From Podaxis mareebaensis (taxonomy: Eukaryota > Basidiomycota > Agaricomycetes > Agaricales > Agaricaceae): 64,000 bases of DNA. The stretch lies in contig JAEUWP010000470.1 of NCBI GenBank assembly GCA_018524725.1, positions 372,001 through 436,000 on the forward strand, given 5' to 3'. The notes under the pieces were generated by a model. That model saw only the letters and a list, made by a program, of their open reading frames with translations. It made no database searches and was not told the DNA's origin. Every line of letters starts with the position of its first letter. Position 1 is the first letter of the stretch. Below, piece by piece: positions 37,676 to 51,024 of the stretch. Made by a program: the position numbers and the translations under genes.

Positions 37676-38384
37676 CTTTTCTTCAAAAGAGTGTGGGGGA
37701 AGTTGGATCTAGAAGACCGACAAAAAGAGAGGAAATGGGGTGGAGAACAGTGTTTGGGTTGACAGTAATTTTATATGTGGCCAAGGGCTTCTAGCTCTAG
37801 TACGCGATGGAATGAATGCACGCTAGTCGGCTCGACTACATTCATAGGTCTCAGGGGAACCTGTCCCGGACAGCTGGCTAAGGCTGGAGTGTTTGATCAG
37901 AAACCAAAGGGGATTGAAAAAGTCCACCGAGAAGCCCCAAAAAGCTGCCCTGTTCTCCACAGAATAAGGAAAGAAAAGTCTGCCCTAGCCGGGGACTGAT
38001 GCATTTAAAGTTGTCGCCCGTGGGGCCACTCCTCCGAGCTTTAAGCTACTGGCACCACTTGTTTCGCATTGGAAGTGCGACCGCTGTCACTGTAGAGGTT
38101 GTCGAACCGGAAGGTACAAGCCGAAAACTGTGTGTTTTAAGCCAAAAGGGAAGGCTGATATTCTTAGACTGCAATCAATAGATCAACCCTGCACGGAATC
38201 TCGGAATCAATTCGGGGTGTGGAACTTCTTGACAACATGCAATCGAAAAGTGGAGTAGTTGGAAAAATGGACAAAAACAGACAGGAACATACAGAAGATT
38301 GGGGGTATCGGCTGGTATCGGCCATTGGCGGGGATACGGCGTTGCACATAAAGTAGGTATAAATAAGGCTATGTGAGAAATAGT
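37676..38384. other. Spacer between the tandem GH5 genes
   Basis: About 700 bp holding the promoter of copy A and the 3' flank of copy B. No additional gene or repeat seen. Confidence 0.6.
37769..37775 (-). promoter_or_regulatory. TATA box of GH5 copy A
   Basis: TATAAAA on the minus strand, 94 bp upstream of the ATG at 37675. Confidence 0.45.
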
Positions 38385-40173
<1,789 letters not shown>

Positions 40174-41023
40174 GGTAGGAGAGGGTGCACGTATAGAGAA
40201 CAGGAACACGGGCGCTTTTATAGCACATGGAACCGCCCCGCGAACCGAACGATGTTAAATTAACATGATTGCTACCGAACAGCTGCTACATGCCAAAGTC
40301 GCCCAAAGAGGAGCCGCGTGCAGGATAATTGGCCTTTCGAAGCTTCAAATAATTATCCCATGTCAGACAGATTGCGGTGATTGAGGCCATCAGACAACAT
40401 CAGACTAGCCTGCAAAGAATAGCGTGTGTATCCAGTTCAATTATGGCAGTAAACGTAAGAGGAGATCATTTTCGAGGACAAGTGACCGAGAAAACAGGCG
40501 AGGATTTGCTGCAAGACCACGAGGAGGAAGAAGCGTGGTATCCCCCTTTGGTCTTTTCGACGCGGATACGCCAAATTTGAATAGTTTGTTCGCTCGTCCG
40601 GTAATGGAAGCATGGAACGGCATCGGAGAAGAATCACTTGGTGCACTTGGCATAGAGCCGAGAACCCCGCGTCTGTTTTGAACCACCTTTCTTGAACCAC
40701 CACACCATCCACCCCCTCAGTGGCGTCCACGTATGGATGAGAGCGAATGAAGTGTCTAGCCTTCAGGAGCCGACCTGCCTGTGGCATTAAGACGTAAAAG
40801 GTGTAATGCGAATGAGATAAAACGACCAACGCCAAACGGAGTTGGTAAAACGAAGAGAGGAAAGCAGTGTTGGGCGGAGGGATGTGCACAGGTGCGTGAT
40901 GTGTCAGGCAGGGGCCCGTCGCCAACCTGCTCGTCGCTCGACGGCAACTACCGAGCTTTAATCGCCTGTGTATAATTACCAGCCTCCATCCTCTTTGCCA
41001 CTCATCTCTCTTACACCTTTACC
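40174..41023. other. Divergent intergenic region, GH5 copy B / UAP1
   Basis: About 850 bp carrying both promoters. Open frames such as 40424-40681 on + are unsupported by splice signals or domains. Confidence 0.5.
40216..40222 (-). promoter_or_regulatory. TATA box of GH5 copy B
   Basis: TATAAAA on the minus strand, about 43 bp before ATG 40173. This close spacing argues that the GTG-initiated upstream extension of the frame is not translated. Confidence 0.55.
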
Positions 41024-42555
41024 ATGTCTATCGACAATCTCAAGAAACGTTACGAGGCAGCAGGCCAAGACCACCTTTTCAAATTCTGGGCTAATCTCTC
41101 CCAGGCTGAGCGGGACGCCCTCACCGCCCAGCTCCAGTCCTTGGATATCGAACGCGTCAATCGAATCTACAAAAAGGCCATCGCTGCAGAGGCTGCCTTG
41201 AGCGACCCCTCAGCCCAGGCCGAATCTATTGAACCCATCCCGAAAGATGCCACGGACACCGTGGTTGGTAACCCGGAGAAGCAGCAGGAATGGCGACGGA
41301 TCGGTCTAGATGCCATTTCTCGTGGCCAGGTTGGCGTTCTCCTCATGGCGGGTGGTCAGGGTACCCGTTTGGGCAGCAGTGCACCCAAAGGTTGCTACGA
41401 CATCGGGCTGCCATCCCACAAGTCCTTGTTCCAGTACCAAGCTGAACGTATCGCTCGCTTACAACGTGTAGCGGAACAAGAAAACGGCAAGCCAGCGGGA
41501 TCTGTGATCATCCCTTGGTACATCATGACGAGTGGTCCAACCCGCCGTGATACGGAGGACTTCTTCACCCGAAACTCTTATTTTGGCTTGAATCCCATTA
41601 ATGTCATCTTCTTTGAACAAGGTAGCGTCTTCCCCTGTGCCAAGACGTACCAAATTGACGTCCATTTATAGGCACCCTCCCTTGTCTGACTATGGAAGGC
41701 AAAGTCCTTCTGGAATCCCCCTATCGCGTTGCTGTCGCTCCAGATGGGAACGGTGGAGTATATGCTGCTACTCGTGCCCCCCTTTCCCCCGACAAGCCCG
41801 GTTCAGTTCTCTCCGACCTTGAGAAACGCGGCATCCTCTATATTCACGCCTATTGCGTGGACAACTGCTTGGTTCGTGTCGCTGATCCCGTCTTCCTTGG
41901 TTATGGTATCCAGAAACAGGCGGATTGTGCGGCCAAGGTCGTTCCCAAAGCATCGCCCTCAGAGGCCGTCGGCGTCGTTGCCCGCCGTGGCAACAAGTAC
42001 GGTGTCGTCGAATACTCGGAGATCTCCAAAGAACAGGCTGAACGGCGTGATCCTGAGACCGGCGAACTTGCTTTCCGAGCTGGTAACATTGCCAACCACT
42101 TCTATACAACCGCCTTTTTGAAAGGAGTAGAAAGCTTCGAGGATGAGCTCGCATTCCATATTGCTCGCAAAAAAATCCCCCACATTGACCTTGAGTCTGG
42201 ACAACTAGTCAAGCCAAGCAAGCCGAACGGCATGAAGCTCGAGATGTTCGTCTTCGACGTATTCCCCCACACCGAGCGCTTCGCTGTCTTGGAAGTTGAG
42301 AGGCGCGAGGAGTTCAGTCCCCTGAAGAACGCTCCCGGTACCGGCTCAGATAATCCTGAGACCAGTCGCCGAGATCTGCTCGCACAGCACCATCGCTTCT
42401 TGGAGAATGCTGGTTCGACTGTTAGGCAAGGTGTCACCATCGAACTTTCACCCCTTGTCACTTATGCTGGCGAGGGTCTGGAGAGTGTCAAAGGCAAGAC
42501 TTTCACCAAGTCAGGTTTGGTAGAGTCTGTGGAGGAACTGGATGCATTGGCGTAG
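41024..42555 (+). CDS. UAP1: UDP-N-acetylglucosamine pyrophosphorylase
   Basis: Makes UDP-GlcNAc from GlcNAc-1-phosphate and UTP, the precursor for chitin, N-glycans and GPI anchors. Two exons (41024-41621, 41672-42555) joined at GAACAAG|GCACCCTCC give about 493 residues, normal for the family. The nucleotide-binding signature VLLMAGGQGTRLGSSAPKG, the substrate-contact segments IMTSGPTRRDTEDFF and VAVAPDGNGGVY, and AGNIANHFY are all intact. The C-terminal part includes KLEMFVFDVFPHTERF, as in yeast Qri1. Codon usage is biased, suggesting high expression. Confidence 0.97.
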
Positions 42556-42837
42556 ACAGAGGCTGTTTCTTTTACATTGGGACCAGGCTATATGAGGCGG
42601 ACGGACTTTTCAGCGGATAATTGAATAATGAGCGTTATAATGACTTAGGATTGTAGAATAGAAAAAAACAAATACCCATGGACTAGAATCAATGTAGGAC
42701 TCGTAATGTCGCTTGTCAAAGACCTTTGAATCAATGTTTGGTTCGGGTTCTTTCCTTACTTTCGCTGCTATCGTCGCGCAGAGCTTTGTCGGACAGTAAA
42801 TTCATGGGTAGGAGACGACCTGATTTAACGAAAAAAT

Positions 42838-45027
42838 CTACCCAGCGCCATCAATGCTCTTCTTAACTCTTGGTATCTTCTTTTCCAGCTTCTCCAGCTC
42901 CTCTTTGAGAGCTGCGAATTGTCGTTGGGCTCGCTCTGCAGTAGGCTTTTGTTTTAACTACGCCCAAATGGGCCAGACCCCGGTGAGATGGATGATTGTA
43001 CGAGGAAGAATTGGATGAATATACTGACTTCTTTACAGCAGGTCAAAAGCTTGTCGATGATTATGTTCTTCTCGCCTTGGACTTCCTCAACTTCCTTCTT
43101 GAGCTGTTGCACCTATATCAAGAGTAGGTTTTGGCCCACGAAGGGAAGTCGACGCCAGGTGACAGAAGGTGGGCGAATAGTGAAAATGAAGCAAAGGAGA
43201 AAGTGTGGGTTGAGTAAATGTACGAAATAGTGAAGAAACGGGAGAAGCAAAAGCGAGGCAGTTAAGGATCGGGGAGGCCTACCTCTTCATCCAGTTTGTC
43301 AGCTCGACTCCGCTCGTTCTGCAGTAGTTGTTTGGATTCGGCTGCGCGAGCTCGAGATAATAGAACTTCGAGTTCTTTCGAACGGATGACACATTCGAAA
43401 TGTCGTTCTCGTAGTTCATATTGCCGAAGGACGTCTTTCAGTCGTTCTCGAACGCTAGAAATGGAAATTTGACCCTGCATGTAAGGAACCTGAGCTCTGC
43501 AACTTACACGCCGTCAAAGATATCCTCCAGCGTCTTCCTTGCCCTGCGAAAATCAGTGACACAAAGAAGCAAAAAAGCATTATGCCTACTCTTGTGGGTT
43601 GTCATTCCAATTCTTCTTGAGTTGTTCCCGTCGAGGCTCCACGTGCTCTTCCTGTGTATTAACGACGTTTGGTATTTGGTGCTCTGATTTCTAGACAGGA
43701 AGAACGATGACTTGGCTTGACGCACCCATTCCTCCACGCCTTCCCCATTCTGGGTGAGATCCATCAACTCAACGGCTAAAATCTCATCCTGGTCTTCCAT
43801 CCCCACATCCTCTGGTGTCTGTTCTTCATGAATTGTTCGACCATTGTGCGTGAAGATGAATTGTATATTGGGTTTGCTGGCCGAGCCCGCTTCTTTCATC
43901 GCTTCAACCCTGGCAACACCATTACCTTCCGCTTTCTTCCCCGGGTCTTCCATGCGTTCCGTGAATGCGCCGAACAAACGGGAGAGTTTGGTTTTGCGGG
44001 AGATCTTGAAGAAGAGCTCGGCACGGTAACGACAGACGACCTTGATGACAATGTCGGGCATTTCACGGTATTTTGTATCTTGGAGTTTTGCCTTGTCATC
44101 TTGCTTTGCAAGAGTATTCCGCGCTTGTAGGAGCTGAAAGGATGAGGGTAAGGAGACCAAGACGATAGAAGGGGTAGCATACTTCATTCTGTTGTTCGTC
44201 AACCTCCTGCTTGAGACTCTTGTTGTCCTCCTGCATAATATGAGCACAAAACTCCGTAACGACTCGGCATACGCACTCGCAAACGTTTGTTCTCCTGAAC
44301 TGAAAGTGAGAGAAAGCCAAGGAAAGAGAACAATTGGTCGTACTTTCTGCAGTTCACGAGCAAGCCCTTCAATCTTTGCTTTGCTTTGGTTCGCCTTCGT
44401 CAACTGTGATTTCGCTGGAAAAGAAATGAGGTACGATCGCCGCTGCAACTAGTCGCTCCTCACCCGCATCCTTGTCCTTGGTCAATTTCTGTTTCTCCTT
44501 TGCATGATCTCGTTCGGCACGCTTGAATTCTGCGAACTGAGTTCTTCTGGTTTGAATGGTTGCGAAACTGCATGAAGTGGGCTTCTAACCAATTCAAAGT
44601 ACTTGGCATGAATAGCGTTCTCTTCCATGCCTCTGATAGATTTTTGCGCTTCCTCAGCTGCAGGTGCCACAGGTCAACCTGATTCATTATTGCAAGAAAA
44701 TGGCATGACCGTACCAAACCTCCTCTCTTCTTCTTCTTCGAGTACTTCCTCTTCTTCTAATGCCGCTATTCTGTTCTTGACGCTTTCGTACATGGTTGCT
44801 GGATCAACAGGAGGATCGTTGCGTTTCTTGCCTTTTGTATTCTGTGTCCCATTAACCGTAGTGGCGGGAGCTTGTTGCGTGGTAGGCGTACGAGGTACGG
44901 GTTGCGTGGGGGTTGGAGGAGCTGGGGGAGCTGAGGCAGGAGCGGGAGGCGCAGGTCCAGGAGGTGGAGGCTTGGCCAGTCTGGCAGACGCGTTTGGAGG
45001 AGACTGGCCAGTTGGTGTTCCGTTCAT
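42838..45027 (-). CDS. Taxilin-family coiled-coil protein with an internal SUMO-like (Rad60-SLD type) domain
   Basis: The N-terminus is a Pro/Ala/Thr-rich segment (residues 1-60) and an acidic run (EEEEVLEEEEERRF). Coiled coil follows with taxilin-like blocks: HAKYFELFAEFKRAERDHAK, KIEGLARELQKENKRLRED. After KQEVDEQQNELLQARNTL the same exon passes directly into a ubiquitin fold: MPDIVIKVVCRYRAELFFKI, TKLSRLFGAFTERM, an insert of about 25 residues, FIFTHNGRTIHEEQTPEDVG and MEDQDEILAVELMDLT. There is no terminal Gly-Gly. Exons then lead through NWNDNPQEARKTLEDIFDGV into RERLKDVLRQYELRERHFE and SKELEVLLSRARA, a taxilin hallmark, ending KIPRVKKSIDGAG at TAG 42838-42840. Phases fit one continuous frame. 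If the intron after DGV is retained, a TAA follows at once (43504-43506). A nested or alternatively spliced SUMO-like product is therefore possible. Confidence 0.75.
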
Positions 45028-45630
45028 ATAGACAAGCGACGATAGAGAATGCTTTGAAGCACGCTGAGCGTCGTGCTTGACGATGACCGGGAGAGAATTG
45101 TCGAAGAAACCTGTGTGCGCAAGGCCAAGTTTGTGTTATGTATTTAGTCACCGCTGTGTGGGTGTTTGTACTCTAGTTGGCATAAAAGGGAAAACAGTTC
45201 CGCAGAGTGGTTAGTACCGTGCCCTGGGTCCACACGACATTCCGTTCAATCACATTTTCTGACATATGTCTCAACACATGAATGCCTATTGCATCTCTGC
45301 GCTCAATGGGTTGGTTGTGTTAGTTCTCAGCCCACTCTCCAGGTAAGCGAATCTATTTCGTCATTGATCCCCCCCTGCCCCCATCAAGGGATCAGCATTG
45401 CCATAACCTTCCGATACACACGCACGCTGGCACGGCCAGGGAATGCCCTCAGCGCAGACCGCAGTGAACGTGTCCGATGACATGCACACCTCGACCATCC
45501 CGGCATCCAGCTGCCTTCTGTCACGTCACCACTCATCGTCACACCGATATTGGTAACGTGACATGCGCGTCTTGGGCGTTGGAGTGCCGCGTTGTTGGGC
45601 GATCAATGCTTGACTGAGCAGCGTCCATAT
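45028..45630. other. Divergent intergenic region, taxilin-type gene / BRCA2 homologue
   Basis: About 600 bp carrying both promoters, with a 17-codon upstream ORF (45563-45613) ending 17 bp before the BRCA2-like ATG. No other gene seen. Confidence 0.5.
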
Positions 45631-48600
45631 ATGCGGCCATACGGTGCGTACATCTCTTGTATCTAATTGTCCATAACTAACTCTACTAAAAGAACTCACA
45701 CCACCCAGCTCTCCTGTGAAAAAGAAACCCAGACTTTCGTCTCCAGAACATGTCGACCAGAATTCCAGCCAGGAACATACTGATGCCCCCGACATTTCGT
45801 TTGTGCAACCTAAGCTCGGCTTTGCGAAAGCCACTGCCTTTCTGCAAGCGAATGTAGCCCGCCCTTCCAACCCTAACGATGATCCGGACAACCCATTCAC
45901 CAACCAGGCCCCCCCAAACTTTGGGAAAGCCTCTTCGATTCTTCCTGGTTTTGGCTTTGCATCTGCTTCATCGATCAAATATGACCCCAATCAGTTCCGT
46001 GGACTTTCGCCATCCCCTGGAGCACCACCAGAACATAACTACGACGCATGGTTTGGACCCCTCACAGACATTGCTCCAGTTGGCTTCCAGACGGCGGCCT
46101 CGGCCTCCTCATCCTCCATACCCTCTCAAGCAACTGGTTTCGTTAGTCTTGGGTCAAAGTCAGTGCTTGCGCCTTCCGCTGCAGCCCTTGCAAAAGCACG
46201 GGAAAAATTGAAAGAAATCTGGGACGAAAACCCAGAAGATACGGAGAACGTCGATCCGTTGGGGAAACCCAAAGAACAATTCGCAAAGCCTACTCTGCAT
46301 GCCCTGCAACCGACCCTTCAACGTCCTGCCCTCCAGCCCCTGAATAATGGCTTCCAAACGCCAGGCACCCCAACACCCGCCAGTTTTTCGTATCCCACAA
46401 CACTGGGAAACCCACCAGCGGCAGCTCAGCCGAAGATGAAGCAAAAGCCCTTTCGATCACCCTTGATTAGAAGCACTCCGGGAGTGGGTCCTGTTAGCTC
46501 ACCGCCCAATCCTAAGCTCGGCTTTTCGTCGGCTGCCAATATACCCTGCCAACGTGCACAAAGCTCGGTCACGCCTTCCACTCCCCTCAAGCCGGGGGTT
46601 TCTACCTCGAGACCCCCAGCTTTTCACACGCCAATTCGTGGCCTCGCGAACATACCACGTAGTACTCCCGCTCCTTTCGTTACGCCATTCAAGACCGGAA
46701 TGCGTCCTGGAGAACCCGGGTGGACAAAGCTCCAGGAGTCGATACGAAAAGGAGGATCGCAGAGCGTGTCTCGCAGTCCTGCTGTATCGCTGCCGAGTCA
46801 ATTAAACCCTTCCCGCCAACTCGCTACCAAAAAATACAAGACCTTTTTCGATCTACGTGGGTGCTTGACTCACTACCTCCAGACCATGCACTCATAACTC
46901 ACCGGTAGGCCCCCCACCCAACCGGAAATCCCTTGCTACTTCCGGATTACGACCACAACAATTCACACGAGAAGACTTTGACTCTATGGATATGTATGTA
47001 ATTTTGGTATCGTCTTGATCTCATCTAATGACTATATACATAGAAACATTCATGAGCTCCAGCAAATAACACCCACACTCGCTGTATACTACTCTTTCCA
47101 CACTACGTCGACGCTCCCGCCATCGCAAACGGACGAACCAACGCAATTGCTTGGTCCAGCGGCCGCTCTGAAGGAACTTCATGGCCAAGGTTGTACACTG
47201 GCTACCAAAGCTTGGGTCGACAACCACTGGGGACTAGTTCTCTGGAAACTTGCCGGGATGGTCGCCTTAGATCCAGACAGTGAAAGTGATCCGGCAACTA
47301 AACGGTGGTGTTGGGCAGAGGTAAAACGACAGCTGCTGTACCGGTAAGTACGTTCCCATACTCTTCTGCATAAAATTCTCATTCTCGCATAGATACGAAC
47401 GTGAACTCAATCAGGCCAAACGCCCAGCATTGCGCTTGATATCGACGCAAGACGCACCAGCTGCATTTCCACTAGCTTTATGTGTCTCAAATATCTTCTG
47501 GATTGAATCTGATAGTCGTCCGGGGACAACGTATCCTGAGCTGGAAGTCACCGACGGGTGGTATCGCCTCAAAGCAAAGATTGATCCACCGATGGCCAGA
47601 GCAGTCAGAAGAGGCGTCATTCGGGTCGGAAGAAAAATCGGTGTCGCTGGGGCAAGGGTAAGCGCTTTCATTCATTCCTCAATCCCCTATACTAAGGGAG
47701 ATCTAGCTCGACTCGGAACGGAAAGAACCACAAGAAATCCTAGAAGCGTATAATTCCGTCAAATTGATTCTTAGTGGAAACTCATCACATTTACTATCAT
47801 GGGACGCCAAACTGGGTTTCGTGATTGGTCCATGTGTCTCGACCATGCATTCCTTGACGCCAGACGGTGGTTCTATTGCTGCTATGGACGTCGTGGTGGT
47901 CAAGGTGGGAGACCACAGCCGGGGCTTATGATGTATGCTAACCATTCGTCGTAGTCTCATGCGCTCGCTTTTATTGAATTCTTCGCGGATGCTAATGGAC
48001 GAAAACGGAGGGAAGGGCCGAGAGGCGAAGCTGAGGAGATGAAGATCAACGAAGAATGGAAGGTCTGCCATTCCCAATGTGTAATAACTCGCTGTGCCGT
48101 TTTCTCATCCGGAATTCCAGAAAAAACGTGAGCGAGAAGCATCAAAGCTCCGAACGGACTTCGAGAAGAAAGTGGCAAGATACGAAATGTACATTGACAA
48201 ATTAGAGCGAAGAGCAGGGCATCACTCCCATACTCCCCGAGATGGTGTGTTTGTGACGTCGTTTTCCGTTAGTTTTCAGATCTGAACTCATGATCACAGA
48301 TGAGCCACCGGATCACATTGAGAAGCTCTATGATCAACTGGAGGAGCATGATGACGCCATGGCTTTATTGAGTCGAATTACACCTCTGGACGCTGGATGG
48401 CTTGCTAAACACACGAGACGGTGTATGGAGCTTGAACGTGAACGTGTGAGCGACGAGATTGAGAGGGAGCTTGAGGTACGACTACAACTTGCAATGAAAC
48501 AGCGGTTGACTCGTCTCTGGCAGGTGGCATGTCCTCAAAGAGACGTCCGTAGCTTCCGAGTGATCATCGTACAAGACTCTCAAACACGTCGCCGACCCGC

Positions 48601-48869
48601 AAATAGATATGCTCAGCTAACCGTCTGGGATGCATTAAGCCTGACCTTATCCGAAGGTGCCAAAACCGGGACGATTGAACCTGGTAGTCGGTTCTTGGTG
48701 GGAATCTCTTGTCCAAATGCAAAGCGACATCCATCTCATATTGCACTCACAGATCACTAATCTAATCCCACAGCAGCAGAGTGCATGGATGGACAATCAG
48801 CCAAACTCGCAAATTTTCTTAGCTACGACACGTTCTACAAAATGGCGCAGGCTCAAATCACCCTCCTAA
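45631..48869 (+). CDS. BRH2: BRCA2 / Brh2 homologue (RAD51 mediator)
   Basis: Loads Rad51 on ssDNA during homologous recombination, with Dss1 as partner. The start MRPYELTPPSSPVKKKPRLS joins exon 45631-45643 to 45693 onward and contains an NLS-like KKKPR. The N-terminal half has repeated GF-x-(S/T)A-like blocks (KLGFAKATAFL, NFGKASSIL, GFASASSIKY, VGFQTAASA, KLGFSSAANI). The best BRC-like unit is GFVSLGSKSVLAP followed by ALAKAREKLKEIWDE. The DSS1-binding helical domain follows: NRKSLATSGL, FTREDFDSMD and WVDNHWGLVLWKLAGM. OB1 reads PLALCVSNIFWIE, YPELEVTDGWYRLKAKIDPP and RVGRKIGVAGARL. A charged tower-like helix and an OB2-like segment come next, ending RFLITNLIPQQQSAWMD, FLATTRSTKWRRL, stop 48867-48869. 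About ten introns; all joins phase-consistent. Shorter than vertebrate BRCA2, like Ustilago Brh2. Confidence 0.9.
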
Positions 48870-49034
48870 TTTTCTTATCAGTCTCCAGTTCCTCTTGTAC
48901 ATCATATAATCATTCCTGTATCATTATCAACATTTCAATGTATTCACAGCACCTGCAAAGCACGATTTAATTGAAAAGGGGTGCAGATGGTCTATTAAGC
49001 AATACCATAATTTAAGCGTAAATATAAATAGTAT

Positions 49035-50770
49035 CTAATTACCCGCGGCGAGCCCATACTTCTTGAAGACTTCGTTGTAACTGCCAGTGTCTTCATGGCC
49101 CATGCAAACTAGAGTGGGTTTGCTGCCAGACTCGGGACCAAATATCCTCGCAGCAACACGACGGATACTGTGACCGTCGACTTGGTCAATCTTCTCCGTC
49201 ATTTCGGTAATTGGAACCTTGCGGCCATGCACCAGGATCTACTCAAGCAAGTCAGCCATGAAAACGAAGAAGATGGTGATAGCGTACCTGACGACCTAGA
49301 TCTTCCACTTCAACAGCACGGCTTTCCAAAGCCATCATCAAACTTGACTTGAGCTGATTCTTGGCCCTGTTTAGCTCAACCGAAGGAATGGCAGTATAGA
49401 GCAACAAGCTAAGTTGATGTACAAGATGCGGGAGGATTTGACCTGGGGTGTTTCCTCCTCTTAAACCAGACGCGGCGGGGAGGAAAGAGGCGAATAGGCC
49501 AAAGAGGGAAGAATCGGTGTAGATATGGTGGAAAGATGCACAGTGATCGATTTGGGGGTAGTGGTTAAGGATGTGGGTATAGAGGCGGGAGTACATGCCC
49601 TTTCCAGGACCACCTGCGAAAAAAATGGCGTTAAGGGGTGTGTGGGTGTGGTGTAGATGCACGGGGACACATACCAGCAGAGAAACTGCCGCCTCCACCA
49701 AGAAGAACTTGCATGGTTGCAAGTGCGTAGATATCATCATCGTGAATGCCTACGCCCTCGTAGGCGATATAAAGGTGGTTGAATTCGGCTTTGGGATCAT
49801 GAATGAAACGGTGTCCGCCAGTATATGTGGATGTAGGGCTCTTAGGTATCGTGGGAGGGGAGGTGGAGTTAGGGAAAAGGTAGGACGCGGCTCGCGTGAG
49901 GGACTTGGCAACAGAAGGGGAGGAAGGATTAAGTAGGTGCGTTGGTATTGAGGGACTGTTGGCGTTAGTACGGGATGTGGCAGTTTGGGATAAAGTGGGT
50001 GATTTGAGTGAGGAGAAGAATTTATCGGCGAGTTCGACGAGTTCTTCGTGATGCATGCCCGCTCCTGCAATCACCATACGTTCCGGCCGATACCATTCCT
50101 TCATAGCTGTGCGAAGGGTGAGTTCGTCGATGAGGTTAATCCGATCCTCTGGGCAGAGAAGGAGATTTCCAAGTCCCTTCCCGCCGTAGGCAACATTGTG
50201 CAGAATTTCAGGAAGAATCATGTCTGGTTTAGTTCGGATCTCCCGGACCTCATAAAACGCTGCATCTCGCTGGGATTCAATTTCTTCCGGATAGAACGAG
50301 GGATTGAGTGCTGTGTCGGCAATGAGTGAAAGAGCGAGGGGTGTCGCTTGGTGGAAATGAGACGACTGATACATGATGGACTCCCGAGAGGACGAGCACA
50401 TAATCTGACCCCCTAGCGAATGCACCGCGTTCGACATTTCTTCGTCTGTACGAGTGGTTGTGCTCTGTTAGGTGTCGTCAAAAGTCGCAACTTATGGAAT
50501 TCACAATGAAAAACGCACCTTAAAAGCCATGCGGTCCAAGAAATGGCTGACCCCAGATACCTCTGGCCATTCGTACCGGGAGCCCGCATCGACGTACAGA
50601 CCGACAGAGGAAAAGTGACCAGGCGTAGCCTCTGTTGCAACACGAATTTTGTTCGGGAGCGTTGTGATCTTCACGGTTGGTTCCGTAGCCTCCGTGGTGT
50701 ACGAGCGGGGTTGCCTAAGTCTGGTTGCGATACGGCCATGGCGAAGAAGTGAGATGTTGGTCTTGCGCAT
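49035..50770 (-). CDS. MAS2: Mitochondrial processing peptidase, alpha subunit
   Basis: Matrix subunit that recognises presequences for cleavage by the beta subunit. It has an Arg-rich, acid-poor presequence (LLRHGRIATRLRQPRSYTT) and the M16 N-terminal half (ITTLPNKIRVATEATPGHFS, GLYVDAGSRYEWP). The degenerate site SHFLDRMAFK lacks the HxxEH zinc motif, which identifies the alpha rather than the beta subunit. The substrate-binding glycine-rich loop reads VLLGGGGSFSAGGPGKGMYS. Introns interrupt at AAG|AGC (about 50465-50519), after SFSAG (about 49613-49675) and after GRQ (about 49240-49290). An insert of about 30 Ser/Pro residues (TLSQTATSRTNANSPS...) sits ahead of the loop. The stop is TAG 49035-49037; it converges with the BRCA2-like gene. 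Confidence 0.95.
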
Positions 50771-50895
50771 GGTGCCCGTATCGTCTCCTGGAACAAGGTG
50801 TAAGCGCCAAGAAACACTCCCAAAAACTCACCTATTACGTATGGAGCACGCTAATAGAACTGTACATACATTGATTACCTCGAAAATGTCAGCAA

Positions 50896-51010
50896 GTCCC
50901 AATAGCTAAGTGGTTATAGCATGCGATTGCAGTATGGTACTCCAATTGCATCGGCAATCGGGGAATTCATCACTATCGCGGGGTCGGGTGTTCGAATCAC
51001 CCTTGGGACT
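50896..51010 (+). tRNA. tRNA-Cys (GCA) with a 42-nt intron
   Basis: The cloverleaf is complete. The acceptor GTCCCAA (50896-50902) pairs with TTGGGAC (51003-51009) and the discriminator base is T, the Cys identity base. The D arm is GCTA/TAGC. The anticodon stem is TGCGA (50922-50926) pairing with TCGCG (50976-50980). The anticodon loop holds GCA at 50929-50931, and the T arm is GGGTG-TTCGAAT-CACCC. The intron (50933-50974) sits one base 3' of the anticodon, the canonical nuclear position. The mature length is 73 nt. An A box (TAGCTAAGTGG, 50903-50913) and a B-box core GTTCGAATC are present. Confidence 0.93.
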
Positions 51011-51016
51011 TCTCTA

Positions 51017-51024
51017 TTTTTTTT
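51017..51024 (+). terminator. RNA polymerase III terminator of tRNA-Cys
   Basis: Run of eight T residues starting 7 nt after the tRNA 3' end. Confidence 0.85.

Noticed and set aside
40424..40681. 85-codon plus-strand ORF between GH5 copy B and UAP1
   Set aside because: No splice context or recognisable domain; lies in the divergent promoter region.
45175..45230. tRNA-like D-arm phrase (GCAGAGTGGTTAGTAC)
   Set aside because: No matching acceptor stem, anticodon stem or T arm follows, so it is not a tRNA gene.
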